Of a stretch of DNA of 64,000 nt, positions 31,424 through 40,373 are shown in pieces (positions within the stretch are counted from its first letter, which is position 1; every line of letters starts with the position of its first letter). The notes below the pieces were generated by a model, which did not search any database, was not told the DNA's origin, and saw nothing but the letters and a program-made list of their open reading frames with translations. Position numbers and translations under genes: made by a program. Origin of the DNA: JAWVFM01 sp038237625 (lineage in GTDB: Bacteria; Actinomycetota; Thermoleophilia; Solirubrobacterales; 70-9); contig JBBRYM010000009.1 of the NCBI GenBank assembly GCA_038237625.1, positions 1 to 64,000 of the forward strand, given 5' to 3'.

Positions 31424-32506
31424 CTACTTGAGCAGCGCGAGGCACTTGTTGACGCCGGCGGCGTCGTTGTTGGCTTGCGCCTGCAGCACGCACCTGGTGT
31501 AGGCGGCGGTGGCTGCGCTCGATGGAGTGTTGCCACTCCCGCTGATCGGAGGATTGGCACCCGACCCGCCCAGGGTCGAGCCGAGGATTCCCAGGCCGCC
31601 GAGCTGCTGCTGGAGGTCGGAGAACGGCTTCGCGTTCGACGGAGCCGTAATGGTCTGGGTCTCGTTGACGCTCGAGAGGCTGATCGAGAGATCGACGTGC
31701 GCGCTGGTCACGCCGCTGCTGGTCCCAGCCGGGGGCGTGATGTCGAGGCCGACCTCGAGCTTGCGAAGCAGGTGGTCGTCCGCGCCCGAGTAGAGGTCGA
31801 TCGTGGGGTTCTTGACGAAGCTCGCCGCCTGCGAAATCTGGGAGGGATCGAACTGCGTCGAGGCGTTGGGAACGCTCTGAGCGATCTTGCTGAGGTCGCC
31901 AAGGATCGTCGGGACGTCGGCGTCGCCGGAGATGTGAATCGCCGACGTGCCGTTGACGTCGACGGTGCCCTCGTTGGTGGTGTTTGTGAGCCACGTCTTT
32001 GGGTCGATGCCAAGGTCGCTGAGGATCGACGTGCCGCTCGACCCCGAGGTGGAGCCTCCGGCCTGACTGGCCTGCGCCTCGTAGGCCGTCTTGAACTGCG
32101 AGAACAGCGCTGACGGGATCTCATATGCCTGGTCCTGGTAGGTCACGAACGCCTGGTCCTTGGTGGCGGTGATGCCGCCCGAGAAATCGACGCTCTGCCC
32201 TCCGCCGGAGCCCTGGAGCTTCGCCGTGAGGTCGAGCTGCGGGAAAGCGCTCGTGTTATTCGGGTCGGTCTGGAACGGGCCGTTGATCGAGGCGGTGAAG
32301 TTGCCGCTCTGGCTGCCCTGGGCGCTCACGTCGAGGCTGATGCCGAGGTTTCCGCTCGTGACCTTCGTGTTGTTGTTGAAGGTCTCGTCGAGAACCTGTT
32401 GAGGATCCTCGCTGCTGCTGCTGCTGCTCGAGCCGCAGCCGACGACGGCGGCCGCCGTGAGCAGAGCGATGAGCAAGGCGAAAATGCGAGCGGGCGTCGT
32501 TCTCAA
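31424..32506 (-). CDS. secreted lipoprotein of LppX/LprAFG-like type
   Basis: The 360-residue protein starts at TTG 32506 behind CAGGAGA. The signal peptide (R-I-F-A-L-L-I-A-L-L-T-A-A-A) ends in lipobox V-V-G-C-G, followed by a serine run. The body alternates beta strands (L-G-I-S-L-D-V-S, F-T-A-S-I-N-G-P-F, L-D-L-T-A-K-L), as in lipid-carrying LppX-type half-barrels, though this assignment is by pattern only. The mature part continues with a Ser/Gly-rich linker and a C-terminal helix with two cysteines (T-R-C-V-L and N-K-C-L-A-L-L-K). It is divergent to the adenylate cyclase. Confidence 0.75.
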   Translation of the reverse strand: MRTTPARIFALLIALLTAAAVVGCGSSSSSSSEDPQQVLDETFNNNTKVTSGNLGISLDVSAQGSQSGNFTASINGPFQTDPNNTSAFPQLDLTAKLQGSGGGQSVDFSGGITATKDQAFVTYQDQAYEIPSALFSQFKTAYEAQASQAGGSTSGSSGTSILSDLGIDPKTWLTNTTNEGTVDVNGTSAIHISGDADVPTILGDLSKIAQSVPNASTQFDPSQISQAASFVKNPTIDLYSGADDHLLRKLEVGLDITPPAGTSSGVTSAHVDLSISLSSVNETQTITAPSNAKPFSDLQQQLGGLGILGSTLGGSGANPPISGSGNTPSSAATAAYTRCVLQAQANNDAAGVNKCLALLK

Positions 32507-32595
32507 GATGAAGCGGTCTCCTGCGGTCGATTGGTGCGACTCGTGCTGCGGGGGCGAGGGTAGCGGAGCGAGAGAAAGACGGACGAGCTTGCATC

Positions 32596-32611
32596 TGTGA
32601 CAAATGTCACT
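32596..32611. promoter_or_regulatory. CRP/FNR-type binding site
   Basis: TGTGACAAATGTCACT fits TGTGA-N6-TCACA with one mismatch at the last base, and GTGACA/TGTCAC form perfect 6-bp arms. It lies between the divergent lipoprotein (start 32506) and adenylate cyclase (start 32645). Confidence 0.5.
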
Positions 32612-32644
32612 CGGTGGCCGACGACGACGCGTATCGTTGGGGGA

Positions 32645-35600
32645 GTGACGGCAAGGACCTGTCCGGCGTGCGGGGTGGAGAACCCAGAGCGGGCGCGCTT
32701 TTGCATGTCGTGCGGGGGCGGACTGGCGCCGCGCTGCAGCTCCTGCGGGACCGAGAACCCCCCCGGGGCCAAGTTCTGCGTCGAGTGCGGGACCGCCGTC
32801 GGCGGTGGGACGACCGAAGCCGCCGCCGTCCCGGCCGCGCCGCCGGCAACGGCCGCATCCCTGCCCGAGGAGCGCCGCAAGGCGACGGTTCTCTTCGCCG
32901 ATCTCTCCGGCTACACCGCGGTGGCTGAGCGGATGGATCCCGAGGCGGTGAAGTCGCTCGTCGAGGGCGCGCTTCGGCGACTCGGCGCCGAAGTCATCCG
33001 CTACGGCGGCACAGTCGACAAGTACATCGGCGACAACGTCATGGCGGTCTTCGGAGCCCCCGTCGCCCACGAGGACGACCCCGAGCGCGCGGTTCGCGCC
33101 GGCCTTGCGATGCAGGCTGCGATGGAGGAGGTGAACGCGGCGGCGGCGGGGCCCGACAGCTCGTTCCTCCTCCGTGTTGGCATCAACTCGGGCGATGTCC
33201 TCGCCGGGGAGATGGGCGGCGGATACACCGTCATGGGCGACGCGGTCAACGTCGCGGCACGGCTTCAGGCGGCGGCGCGACCCGGCTCGGTGACTGTGGG
33301 CGAAACCACCTGGCGGCTCACCCGCGGCGCGATCGAATACGAAGAGCTGGAGCCCCTGGAGCTGAAGGGCAAGTCCGCGCCCGTCGCGGCGTGGGAGGCC
33401 GCGCGCGTGATCGTGCAGGGCCCGACGATGCGCCCGTCGCGCTCGGCGACGCCGCTCGTCGGCCGCAGCGACGAGTCGGCTCTCCTCAGCTCCCTCATGG
33501 ATCGCGTGGTCAACGAGTCGCGCCCGCACCTGGTCACGGTCATCGGGCCCGCGGGCGTCGGCAAGTCCCGTCTGCTTCGCGAGCTCTCCGACCGCGCCGC
33601 CGAGCGACCTGAGAAGCCCGCCGTTCGCGTTGGACGCTGCCCGGCATATGGCGCTGGCCTCGCCTACTGGGCGCTGGGAGAGATCGTCCGCGGCCAGTTC
33701 GAGATCGCAGACTCCGACGACTCCAAGACGGCGTGGGGCAAGCTTCTTCGTGGCGTTGAGGAGCTGGTTGCCGAAGGAGAGAACGACCAGCCGCCCGAGA
33801 GGCTCGCTGCCGCCATGGCGTTGCCGCTGGGAATCGAGCCGGACATCGACGCCGGCGGCACCGAAGCAGAGAATCCGCAGCAGACGCGTGATCGCCTGTT
33901 CTCGGCCGTGCGCACCGTCCTCGAAGCCGTCTCCCACCGCCGTCCCATCGTCCTCGCCATCGAGGACATTCATTGGGCCGACGAGGGAATGCTCGATCTC
34001 ATCGAGTACCTGGCGCGCTGGGTCAACGGCCCCGCGCTAATCGTGGGCCTCGCCCGTGACGAGCTTTTGGACCGAAGGCCCGCGTGGGGCAGCGGCCGCC
34101 TGAATTCGACGACGGTTCCGCTGGAGCCGCTGGAGGACGACGCCGTACGCCGGCTGGTTGCCGGGCTGCTTTCGAACGGAGACGGCGCCAACGGCAACGG
34201 CAGCGCGATCGCAGCGAACATCGCCGAGCGCTCCGGCGGCAACCCTCTCTTCGCAGAGGAGATGGTCAACCGCGTCCTCGAAGGCGGTGCGCTCGACCCG
34301 GAGGCGCTTCCGGAGACCGTCCACGGCGTCCTTGCGGCCCGCCTCGACTCGCTAAGCAAGGAGGAGCGTAGGCTGCTTCAGCACGCCGCAGTGGTAGGTC
34401 AGGTCTTCTGGGAGGGGTCGCTGCAGTCGCTCGCCGTCGAAGAGGGAATCGACCTTCCGGCGACCATGGCGAGCCTGCAGGAGAAGGACCTCATCGCCCC
34501 CACCGCGGGCAGCCGCCTGGCAGGTGAGCGCGAGTTCGCCTTCAAGCACGTCCTCATCCGCGACGTCGCCTACTCGACCCTGCCGAAGGCGGTGCGCGCG
34601 CGAAAGCACGCGGTGGTCGGCGCGTTCATCGAGGAGCGCGCGGCCGACCGATCCGATCGCGTTGCGGGACTCGTCGCCGAGCACTATGGGCGCGCCGCTG
34701 TGCTCGGCGAGGACTCGAGCCTGCCTGCCGAGGAGATCGCTCCCATTGCCCGTCGCGCGATCGTCGCCCTGGAGGCGGCGGGCTCCGTGGCGGCCTCGCT
34801 CTACTCCAACCTGGAGGCGCTGGGGCACTACGAGATGGCGCTCTCCCTGCGCCGCGAACTCGACGACCTTACGCGCGCTCGCATCTCCGAGCTGCTCGGC
34901 GACGTCGCGCTGCGCCTCGGCCGGGTCGATCGCGCGGTGGAGGTCTGGGAGAAGTGCCTGGAGTACCACCGAGGCGAGGAAAACCTGGCCCGGGTCGGCG
35001 ACCTGCACCGAAAGATCGGCGCGGCGCTGTGGCACAAGGGCGACCGCGAGGCCTCGATCGAGCACTACCAGCGCGGCATCGACCTGCTGAAGGACGGACC
35101 TCCGTGCCTCGAGCTCGTACGTCTTTACGAGGAGGCTGCGTCGCTCTATATGCACACCGGCGACAACATGCTCGCCATCTACGCATCCGAGAAGGCGTTG
35201 CGGCTGGCGGAGCGCCTGGGCGAGGCCGCGGCGGCGAGCCGCGCTCACAGCATCTTCGGCCGGGTGTTCGGGCGGATCGGCGACTCGGAGCGCGCCCGCG
35301 AGAACCTCGAGCGCTCGGTGGAGCTCGCCCGCGAATCCGACACCAGCGAGGCGATCCGCGCCCTGCTCAACCTCGGCTATCACCGCGAGGTCTCCGAGGC
35401 GGACTACGCCGGAGCGACCGAGGCCTACAGCGAAGGGCTGACCCTCGCGGAGCGGACCGGCGACCTCCCGAGCCAGGTCGACCTGCACGGCGCCCTCGGA
35501 CAGCTGGCTGTCTATCGGGGTGATTGGGACGCCGTGGAGAAGGCCCGCGACTCGTCGGCGACGCTCGCCGAGCGCGAGGGCCTCACCGGCAAGCTCTGCC

Positions 35601-36208
35601 TGCCGCACTTGATGAGCGGCTGGCTCGCGTGGCGAACCGGCGACTTTGACGCCGCCGAGGCCTCGCTTCGCGAATCCGCGGAACTGGGCGAGCAGGTTGG
35701 TCGCTCGGAGGTCGCATTCCAGGCGCTCCATGCCCTCGCCTCGACCCTGCGCCAGCGCGACGATTACGGCGCCGCCGAAACCGAGCTCGTTCGAGCTCTC
35801 GACCTCTGCGAGCGGGCCGGCCTGGTCGCTCAGTCGATCGAGGCGATCTCCGCGCGCGCGGTGACGCTGATGCTCGCCGACCGGCTCGAACCGGCCCGCG
35901 ACGCGGCCGACGAGGCCGGGCGCCTCGCCGACCGGCTTCGCTACCCCGTGGGGAAGGCAGCGAGCCTCGAGGCACGCGGCGCGAGCGCAGTCGATTCCAC
36001 GGAGGGTGCTGCGGCGCTTTCGAAAGCCACCGCCGCGTGGCACAAGCTCGGCAGGCCCCTCGACGCCGCGCGCTGCGAGTACCTGCGCGGCATGCGCCTT
36101 CGTGAACCCGACCCTGAGGCGGCGCGCGAGGCGCTGACCGGGGCAGCCGCCGACGCCGAGGCACTGGGGGTTTCACACCTGGCGGAGAGGGCCCGGGCAC
36201 TCGCGTAA
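32645..36208 (+). CDS. adenylate/guanylate cyclase with zinc ribbons, AAA-type ATPase and TPR domains
   Basis: The protein has 1187 residues. Residues 5-50 carry four C-x2-C units (C-P-A-C-G, C-M-S-C-G, C-S-S-C-G, C-V-E-C-G), two zinc ribbons. Residues 78-255 are a class III cyclase: V-L-F-A-D-L-S-G-Y-T and K-Y-I-G-D-N-V-M-A-V-F-G hold the two metal Asp, and G-D-A-V-N-V-A-A-R follows. Residues about 270-560 are an ATPase with Walker A G-P-A-G-V-G-K-S and Walker B L-A-I-E-D-I-H-W-A-D. The remainder is TPR-like helices. GTG 32645 is preferred; GTG 32597 would place the start inside the CRP-like site. It probably makes cAMP under protein-bound control. Confidence 0.92.
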   Translation: MTARTCPACGVENPERARFCMSCGGGLAPRCSSCGTENPPGAKFCVECGTAVGGGTTEAAAVPAAPPATAASLPEERRKATVLFADLSGYTAVAERMDPEAVKSLVEGALRRLGAEVIRYGGTVDKYIGDNVMAVFGAPVAHEDDPERAVRAGLAMQAAMEEVNAAAAGPDSSFLLRVGINSGDVLAGEMGGGYTVMGDAVNVAARLQAAARPGSVTVGETTWRLTRGAIEYEELEPLELKGKSAPVAAWEAARVIVQGPTMRPSRSATPLVGRSDESALLSSLMDRVVNESRPHLVTVIGPAGVGKSRLLRELSDRAAERPEKPAVRVGRCPAYGAGLAYWALGEIVRGQFEIADSDDSKTAWGKLLRGVEELVAEGENDQPPERLAAAMALPLGIEPDIDAGGTEAENPQQTRDRLFSAVRTVLEAVSHRRPIVLAIEDIHWADEGMLDLIEYLARWVNGPALIVGLARDELLDRRPAWGSGRLNSTTVPLEPLEDDAVRRLVAGLLSNGDGANGNGSAIAANIAERSGGNPLFAEEMVNRVLEGGALDPEALPETVHGVLAARLDSLSKEERRLLQHAAVVGQVFWEGSLQSLAVEEGIDLPATMASLQEKDLIAPTAGSRLAGEREFAFKHVLIRDVAYSTLPKAVRARKHAVVGAFIEERAADRSDRVAGLVAEHYGRAAVLGEDSSLPAEEIAPIARRAIVALEAAGSVAASLYSNLEALGHYEMALSLRRELDDLTRARISELLGDVALRLGRVDRAVEVWEKCLEYHRGEENLARVGDLHRKIGAALWHKGDREASIEHYQRGIDLLKDGPPCLELVRLYEEAASLYMHTGDNMLAIYASEKALRLAERLGEAAAASRAHSIFGRVFGRIGDSERARENLERSVELARESDTSEAIRALLNLGYHREVSEADYAGATEAYSEGLTLAERTGDLPSQVDLHGALGQLAVYRGDWDAVEKARDSSATLAEREGLTGKLCLPHLMSGWLAWRTGDFDAAEASLRESAELGEQVGRSEVAFQALHALASTLRQRDDYGAAETELVRALDLCERAGLVAQSIEAISARAVTLMLADRLEPARDAADEAGRLADRLRYPVGKAASLEARGASAVDSTEGAAALSKATAAWHKLGRPLDAARCEYLRGMRLREPDPEAAREALTGAAADAEALGVSHLAERARALA

Positions 36209-36317
36209 GGACCTCTAGGTCCGAAGGCAGCGGGTGAGGACGTCGAAGGCGCCCGCAAGAGATGCTCGAACGGCCGATTCCACCCGCGGCAGCCAGTTCG
36301 TTTAGCGTCTCCGCACC

Positions 36318-36677
36318 GTGGCGAGCGAGGGACAGAGCGGGATTCCCGGCATCGGTTCGCTCCTTGGCGCCCAGCGTGCGCTTGGAGGAGCGATCGAGGA
36401 CGTCCGCACGATTGCCGAGGGCATGCGGCTGATCCCCGAGCTCGTGCGGGTCCTGAGCTCAATCGAGAAGCACGTCACCTCGATGGACCGCGAGGTCAGT
36501 CGAATGCGAGACGGAGTCGAGGGACTTGGTGCGCAGGTTCGTGCCCTGGAGGACGCGATGGAGCAAGTCTTCGAGCCGCTCGCCGAGATTGGCCTCACGC
36601 TCCACCCTCTCAAGCGGGGCGCGAGCCGGATCAGCCGGATGGGCCGGCGTCCGCCGGACCCCTCCAGTCCCGAGTGA
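36318..36677 (+). CDS. coiled-coil protein, function unknown
   Basis: The 119-residue protein starts at GTG 36318. A helix from about residue 20 to 95 has heptad-like hydrophobics (I-E-D-V-R-T-I, L-V-R-V-L-S-S-I-E-K-H-V, M-D-R-E-V-S-R-M-R-D-G-V-E-G-L). It ends in a basic segment (L-K-R-G-A-S-R-I-S-R-M-G-R-R). This suits a small oligomeric scaffold; no domain known to me fits. It is co-translated with the DUF2203 gene (GTGA overlap). Confidence 0.7.
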   Translation: MASEGQSGIPGIGSLLGAQRALGGAIEDVRTIAEGMRLIPELVRVLSSIEKHVTSMDREVSRMRDGVEGLGAQVRALEDAMEQVFEPLAEIGLTLHPLKRGASRISRMGRRPPDPSSPE

Positions 36678-37051
36678 ACCACGAGCGCCACTTCACGGTC
36701 GAGGAGGCAAATGCCGCGCTCGACTGGATTCGCCCCCGGCTCCAGGAGCTGCGCACCGCGCGCGACCGGCTCGGCCACCGCGAGGCGCACGAGGCTATGA
36801 CCGAGGCCGCGCAGACGAACGGCGGCGGCGAGCATGGCAAGACGATCGGCGAGGGCTTCCTCGAGGTGCGCAGTCTCCTCGGCCGATTCACCGACGCGGG
36901 CCTGGTGCTGCGCGACCTCGACCGCGGCCTGGTCGACTTCCCCGCCATCCGCGACGGCGAGGAGATTTACCTCTGCTGGCAGGAGGGCGAGGACGCCGTT
37001 GAGCACTGGCACGACCTCGAGTCGGGCTTCACGGGCCGCGAGCCTCTCTGA
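36674..37051 (+). CDS. DUF2203 family protein
   Basis: The 125-residue protein begins H-F-T-V-E-E-A-N-A-A-L-D-W-I-R-P. It has the family's central L-V-L-R-D-L-D-R-G-L-V-D-F-P-A-I-R-D-G-E-E-I-Y-L-C-W and the closing W-H-D-L-E-S-G-F-T-G-R-E-P-L. This clearly matches DUF2203, a small cytosolic family of unknown role. GTG 36674 overlaps the previous stop. Confidence 0.9.
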   Translation: MNHERHFTVEEANAALDWIRPRLQELRTARDRLGHREAHEAMTEAAQTNGGGEHGKTIGEGFLEVRSLLGRFTDAGLVLRDLDRGLVDFPAIRDGEEIYLCWQEGEDAVEHWHDLESGFTGREPL

Positions 37052-37121
37052 AGCCAATTGGTTAGCGCCCATAAATGAAGCGAGGCGCCCGCCCGGCGCC
37101 CCGCTCCACACATGGGAGGTG

Positions 37122-37148
37122 CCCCTCTGGGACCGAGGTCCCAAGGGG
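37122..37148. terminator. hairpin between convergent genes
   Basis: TGGGACC pairs with GGTCCCA around a 2-nt loop, extended by CCCC/GGGG after a mismatch. It lies between the ends of the DUF2203 gene (+) and the FMN reductase gene (-). Confidence 0.45.
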
Positions 37149-37236
37149 TCTGTATAAGGCCGCGCTTGGCGGTCACACCTCACATCGGCCCTCGCGCCGC
37201 CGGCGGGAGAGCCGCCGACGACGGTGGACGGATGTA

Positions 37237-37797
37237 TTAGGCGGCGAGCGCCTGGAGGTGAGCGGCGCCTTCGGCCACGACCGCCTCGACGATGCGCCGC
37301 AGGGCGTCGGATGCTTTGGGATCGCGAAGCCTCGACCCCTCGGCGATCGCGTCGTCGGCCTGAGCGATCGCCAGCTCGCCGTCCACGACCCTGGCGCCGC
37401 TGGCGCCCAGGATCTTGCGCAAATCGGCCTGCGCCCAGACCGCGCCGAAGCGACTGGTGCTGGCGCCGATCACGGCCACCGGCAATCCCGTCAGGGCGCT
37501 GTCGCCCAGCGGGCGCGAAGCCCAGTCCAGGGCGTTTTTCAGTTGGCCCGGAATCGAAGAGTTGTACTCGGGGGTGGCGATGATCACCGCGTCGGCCCGC
37601 TCGAGCGCGTCGCGAAAGGCGGCCGCGCCCGGAGGCGCGAACGGTGTGTCGAGATCCTGGTCGTAAGGCTCGACTTCGCCCAGGCCCTCAAAAACCTCCA
37701 CCTCGACGTCGCCCGGTGCGAGCCCGGCCGCGATCCGCGCAAGCGCGGAGTTGTGCGAATCGCGGCGCAGGCTTCCCGAGAGCGCAACTAGGCGCAT
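37237..37797 (-). CDS. NADPH-dependent FMN reductase
   Basis: The 186-residue flavodoxin-like protein has the FMN phosphate loop L-S-G-S-L-R-R-D-S-H-N-S-A-L at the N-terminus and A-T-P-E-Y-N-S-S-I-P-G-Q-L-K-N-A-L-D-W at about residue 75, the hallmark of the NADPH-FMN/azo/quinone reductase family. The end of the gene lies in a helix with no extra domain. It follows YceI at 5 bp, so the two form an operon facing the TetR gene. It probably reduces quinones or flavins during oxidative stress. Confidence 0.92.
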   Translation of the reverse strand: MRLVALSGSLRRDSHNSALARIAAGLAPGDVEVEVFEGLGEVEPYDQDLDTPFAPPGAAAFRDALERADAVIIATPEYNSSIPGQLKNALDWASRPLGDSALTGLPVAVIGASTSRFGAVWAQADLRKILGASGARVVDGELAIAQADDAIAEGSRLRDPKASDALRRIVEAVVAEGAAHLQALAA

Positions 37798-37802
37798 GAC
37801 GG

Positions 37803-38357
37803 TTACGCCTCCTCGCGGACGAGTTCGAGGACGACAGTCAGACGGACCTCATCGGCCAGCGCCTTGCCGCCGTTTGGCAGGTCCATGTTCCAGCCGAGGC
37901 CGTACTCGGTCCGATCGATGATGGTTGAGAGCTCGAGCGAGACTCGGTCGGAGCCGTCCGGACCGACGCCCGACTCGCCCACCTCGGCGTGCGCCACGAC
38001 CGCCTTGGACGTGCCCCTGATCTCGAGCTCGCCCTTGAGGACCAGGCCGTCGTCCCCCTCGGTCAGCTCGCCGGCGCGGAAGCGGATTTCGGGATGCCGC
38101 TCGGCGTCGAAGAACTCGGGTGAGAGCAGGTGGCCCTTGAGGTTCGGCTCGTCGACGTCGAAGCTTTCGACGCGGGCGCCGCCGTCCAGTTCGAAGCGGT
38201 CGTCGGTGACCTCGAGGGTTGCGTCGAAGACCTTGACCGCGCCGCGGAACGTTGAGACGCCCAGATGCCCGACCTCGAAGGTCGCGCTGGAGTGCGTGCG
38301 ATCGGCGGCCCACTTGCCGGCCGGGACCGTCCGCTTTGGGAAGGTGGTGGTGCTCAT
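37803..38357 (-). CDS. YceI family protein
   Basis: The 184-residue protein has the YceI lipocalin-like pattern: W-A-A-D-R-T-H-S-S-A-T-F-E-V-G-H-L-G-V-S-T-F-R-G, G-H-L-L-S-P-E-F-F-D-A-E-R-H-P-E-I-R-F and I-D-R-T-E-Y-G-L-G-W-N near the end. YceI proteins bind polyprenoid-like lipids. There is no signal peptide, so it is probably cytosolic here. It is first in the operon with the FMN reductase and lies next to the twin operators. Confidence 0.93.
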   Translation of the reverse strand: MSTTTFPKRTVPAGKWAADRTHSSATFEVGHLGVSTFRGAVKVFDATLEVTDDRFELDGGARVESFDVDEPNLKGHLLSPEFFDAERHPEIRFRAGELTEGDDGLVLKGELEIRGTSKAVVAHAEVGESGVGPDGSDRVSLELSTIIDRTEYGLGWNMDLPNGGKALADEVRLTVVLELVREEA

Positions 38358-38380
38358 GGCTCTCTCCTATCGGAAGTAAT

Positions 38381-38432
38381 GGACTGTGGTCCGGTTACTT
38401 CCAAAAGGTATCATATAACCGGACTAAAGTCC
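38381..38432. promoter_or_regulatory. twin inverted TetR-type operators
   Basis: Two copies of one 17-bp motif face each other: GGACTGTGGTCCGGTTA (38381-38397) and TAACCGGACTAAAGTCC (38416-38432). They match at 14 of 17 positions, and each holds a GGACT-type palindrome. They lie between yceI (start 38357) and the TetR gene (start 38440), covering both promoters. Confidence 0.68.
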
Positions 38433-38439
38433 AGCTCTT

Positions 38440-39078
38440 ATGAAGCAGCCGGCGGTCAGCCACATCCCCGAAACTGTCCCAATGCAGGAGCTCGTCCAGC
38501 TTGGAGGCGAATCCCGCGAGCGTGCCGACGCGGCCCGCAACCGCGAAAAGGTCCTCGCGGCGGCGTCGCGCCTATTCGCGGAGCGCGGAGCCGACCACGT
38601 CTCGATGGACGAGATCGCCGCGGAGGCGGGCGTCGGCAAGGGCACCCTCTTTCGCCGCTTCGGCGACCGCGCGGGTCTCGCCCACGCCCTTCTCGACGAG
38701 CACGAACGCGACTTCCAGGAACAGCTCCTGCGCGGCTCCCCACCCCTCGGCCCGGGTGCGGCCCCCTGTGAGCGGATCAAGGCATTCGGCGCCGGCCGCT
38801 TCCAACTCCTCGACAGCCACCACGCCCTGATCGCCGCCGCCGAGGCGGGGCCGGCCACGAGGCGCTTTATCCACCCGGTCTACGCCGCGCACAGGGCGCA
38901 CCTGTACATCCTGGCTCGCGAAGCCGACCCCGAGGTCGATTTTGAGTACGTGGCCGACGTGCTGCTGAACTCTTTGACGGCGGAGTTCTTTTCGTACCTG
39001 CGCAATGGGCGCGGGCTGTCTCTCGAGGAAATCCAGGTGGGATTCAACGACCTCGTCGATCGGCTCCTCGCCGGCTGA
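38440..39078 (+). CDS. TetR/AcrR family transcriptional regulator
   Basis: The 212-residue protein has its HTH at about residues 30-78: V-L-A-A-A-S-R-L-F-A-E-R-G-A-D-H-V-S, then I-A-A-E-A-G-V-G-K-G-T-L-F-R-R-F-G-D-R-A-G-L. The C-terminal domain has L-L-D-S-H-H-A-L-I-A-A-A-E and F-I-H-P-V-Y-A-A-H-R. It is divergent to the YceI/FMN reductase operon with twin operators between them. It most likely represses that operon and itself, responding to a quinone or lipophilic compound (inference). Confidence 0.9.
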   Translation: MKQPAVSHIPETVPMQELVQLGGESRERADAARNREKVLAAASRLFAERGADHVSMDEIAAEAGVGKGTLFRRFGDRAGLAHALLDEHERDFQEQLLRGSPPLGPGAAPCERIKAFGAGRFQLLDSHHALIAAAEAGPATRRFIHPVYAAHRAHLYILAREADPEVDFEYVADVLLNSLTAEFFSYLRNGRGLSLEEIQVGFNDLVDRLLAG

Positions 39079-39104
39079 CGAGACGCGTTGGCTACGGTAG
39101 GCCC

Positions 39105-40373
39105 GTGGCCGGCGAGCGATCCGAATCAGTCACCCTCGCCGACGTGGAGCGCGCCGCCCAGGCGATCGCCCCCCTCACGCGAACCACCCCCCTCCTGGAG
39201 GCCGGCGAGCTGTCGCGACGTTTTGGAGCGCCGGTGGTCCTCAAAGCCGAATGCCTTCAGCGCACGGGCTCGTTCAAGATCCGCGGCGCCGCCAACGCGA
39301 TCTCGTCGCTCGACCCCGAACAGCTCGAAGCGGGAGTGTGCGCGGCCAGCGCAGGCAACCACGCCCAGGCGGTGACCGTTGCCGCCGCGCGCCACGGCGC
39401 GAGCGCCGAACTCTTCATGCCTGACTCCGCCCCCCTGGCGAAGGTCGCAGCGGTGCGGGACCACGGCGGCATCGTCCGCCTCGTGGACGGCGGCTACGAG
39501 GAGGCTCAGGCCGCAGCCATGAATCACGCCCGCGAGCACGGCACAACCTTCGTCCACGCCTTCGACGACCCCGCCGTGGTCGCCGGCCAGGGCACCGTCG
39601 GCCTGGAGATCGCCGAGCAGGACCCCGAGACCCGCCAGATCGTCGTCCCCCTCGGCGGCGGAGGGCTGGCTGCGGGCACCGCGATCGCCGCCGCCTCACG
39701 CCTACCCGGAGTTCACGTCGTGGGCGTGCAGGCCGAGGCCTGCGCTCCATATCCACGCTCGCTGGAGGCGCACCGCCCTCTCGGCGCGCGCGGAGAGTCG
39801 ACGATCTGCGACGGCATCGCCGTAAAGCAACCGGGGAAGCTCACCCTGCCGCTCGTCGCAGCTCATGTCGACGAGGTCGTCACGGTTTCCGACGACGAGG
39901 TTGCCGAGAGCATGGTGCTGTTGCTCGAGCGCTCAAAGCTCGTCGTGGAGGGGGCCGGCGCCGTCGGGGTTGCCGCGATCCTCCACGGCAAGGTGACTCC
40001 ACCCGCCCAGGGCAAGACCTGCGCGGTTCTGTCCGGCGGCAACGTCGACGCCTCGCGCCTCGCCGAATGCATCCGGCTCGGCGAAACCGCGGCCGGCCGG
40101 CGGCTTGTCCTCGTCACCGTGGTCCCGGACCGACCCGGCGCCCTGGCGGCGCTGCTTCGATGCGTTGCCGAGGAGGGAGCCAACGTCCTCGACGTCACTC
40201 ATCTGCGCGAAGGCGTCGACATCCACATTCGCGAAACCGTGATCCGGCTGGTCCTCCAAACCGACGGGCGCGAGCACGCGGCCGCAGTTCTAGCAGCAGT
40301 CGAAGCGCAGGGCTTTCACGCCCGGGCCGAGGCGTCGGCGCTGGGCGAGAGCCAGTCGCACCCGAGCACGTGA
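39105..40373 (+). CDS. threonine ammonia-lyase, PLP-dependent, with ACT domain
   Basis: The 422-residue enzyme has the fold type II PLP lysine in R-T-G-S-F-K-I-R-G-A (about residue 57), S-A-G-N-H-A-Q-A-V, the phosphate loop G-G-G-G-L-A-A-G, and Ser of L-S-G-G-N for the pyridine nitrogen. A C-terminal ACT-like domain (V-P-D-R-P-G-A-L-A-A-L-L, then A-N-V-L-D-V-T-H) follows. This layout matches catabolic/biosynthetic threonine dehydratase of the TdcB/IlvA-short type, converting threonine to 2-oxobutyrate. Its stop overlaps the GTG of the M32 peptidase. Confidence 0.92.
   Translation: MAGERSESVTLADVERAAQAIAPLTRTTPLLEAGELSRRFGAPVVLKAECLQRTGSFKIRGAANAISSLDPEQLEAGVCAASAGNHAQAVTVAAARHGASAELFMPDSAPLAKVAAVRDHGGIVRLVDGGYEEAQAAAMNHAREHGTTFVHAFDDPAVVAGQGTVGLEIAEQDPETRQIVVPLGGGGLAAGTAIAAASRLPGVHVVGVQAEACAPYPRSLEAHRPLGARGESTICDGIAVKQPGKLTLPLVAAHVDEVVTVSDDEVAESMVLLLERSKLVVEGAGAVGVAAILHGKVTPPAQGKTCAVLSGGNVDASRLAECIRLGETAAGRRLVLVTVVPDRPGALAALLRCVAEEGANVLDVTHLREGVDIHIRETVIRLVLQTDGREHAAAVLAAVEAQGFHARAEASALGESQSHPST

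Noticed and set aside
36209..36222. GGACCTCTAGGTCC as terminator of the cyclase gene
   Set aside because: Arms of 6 bp with a 2-nt centre cannot form a stable RNA hairpin and no T-run follows.
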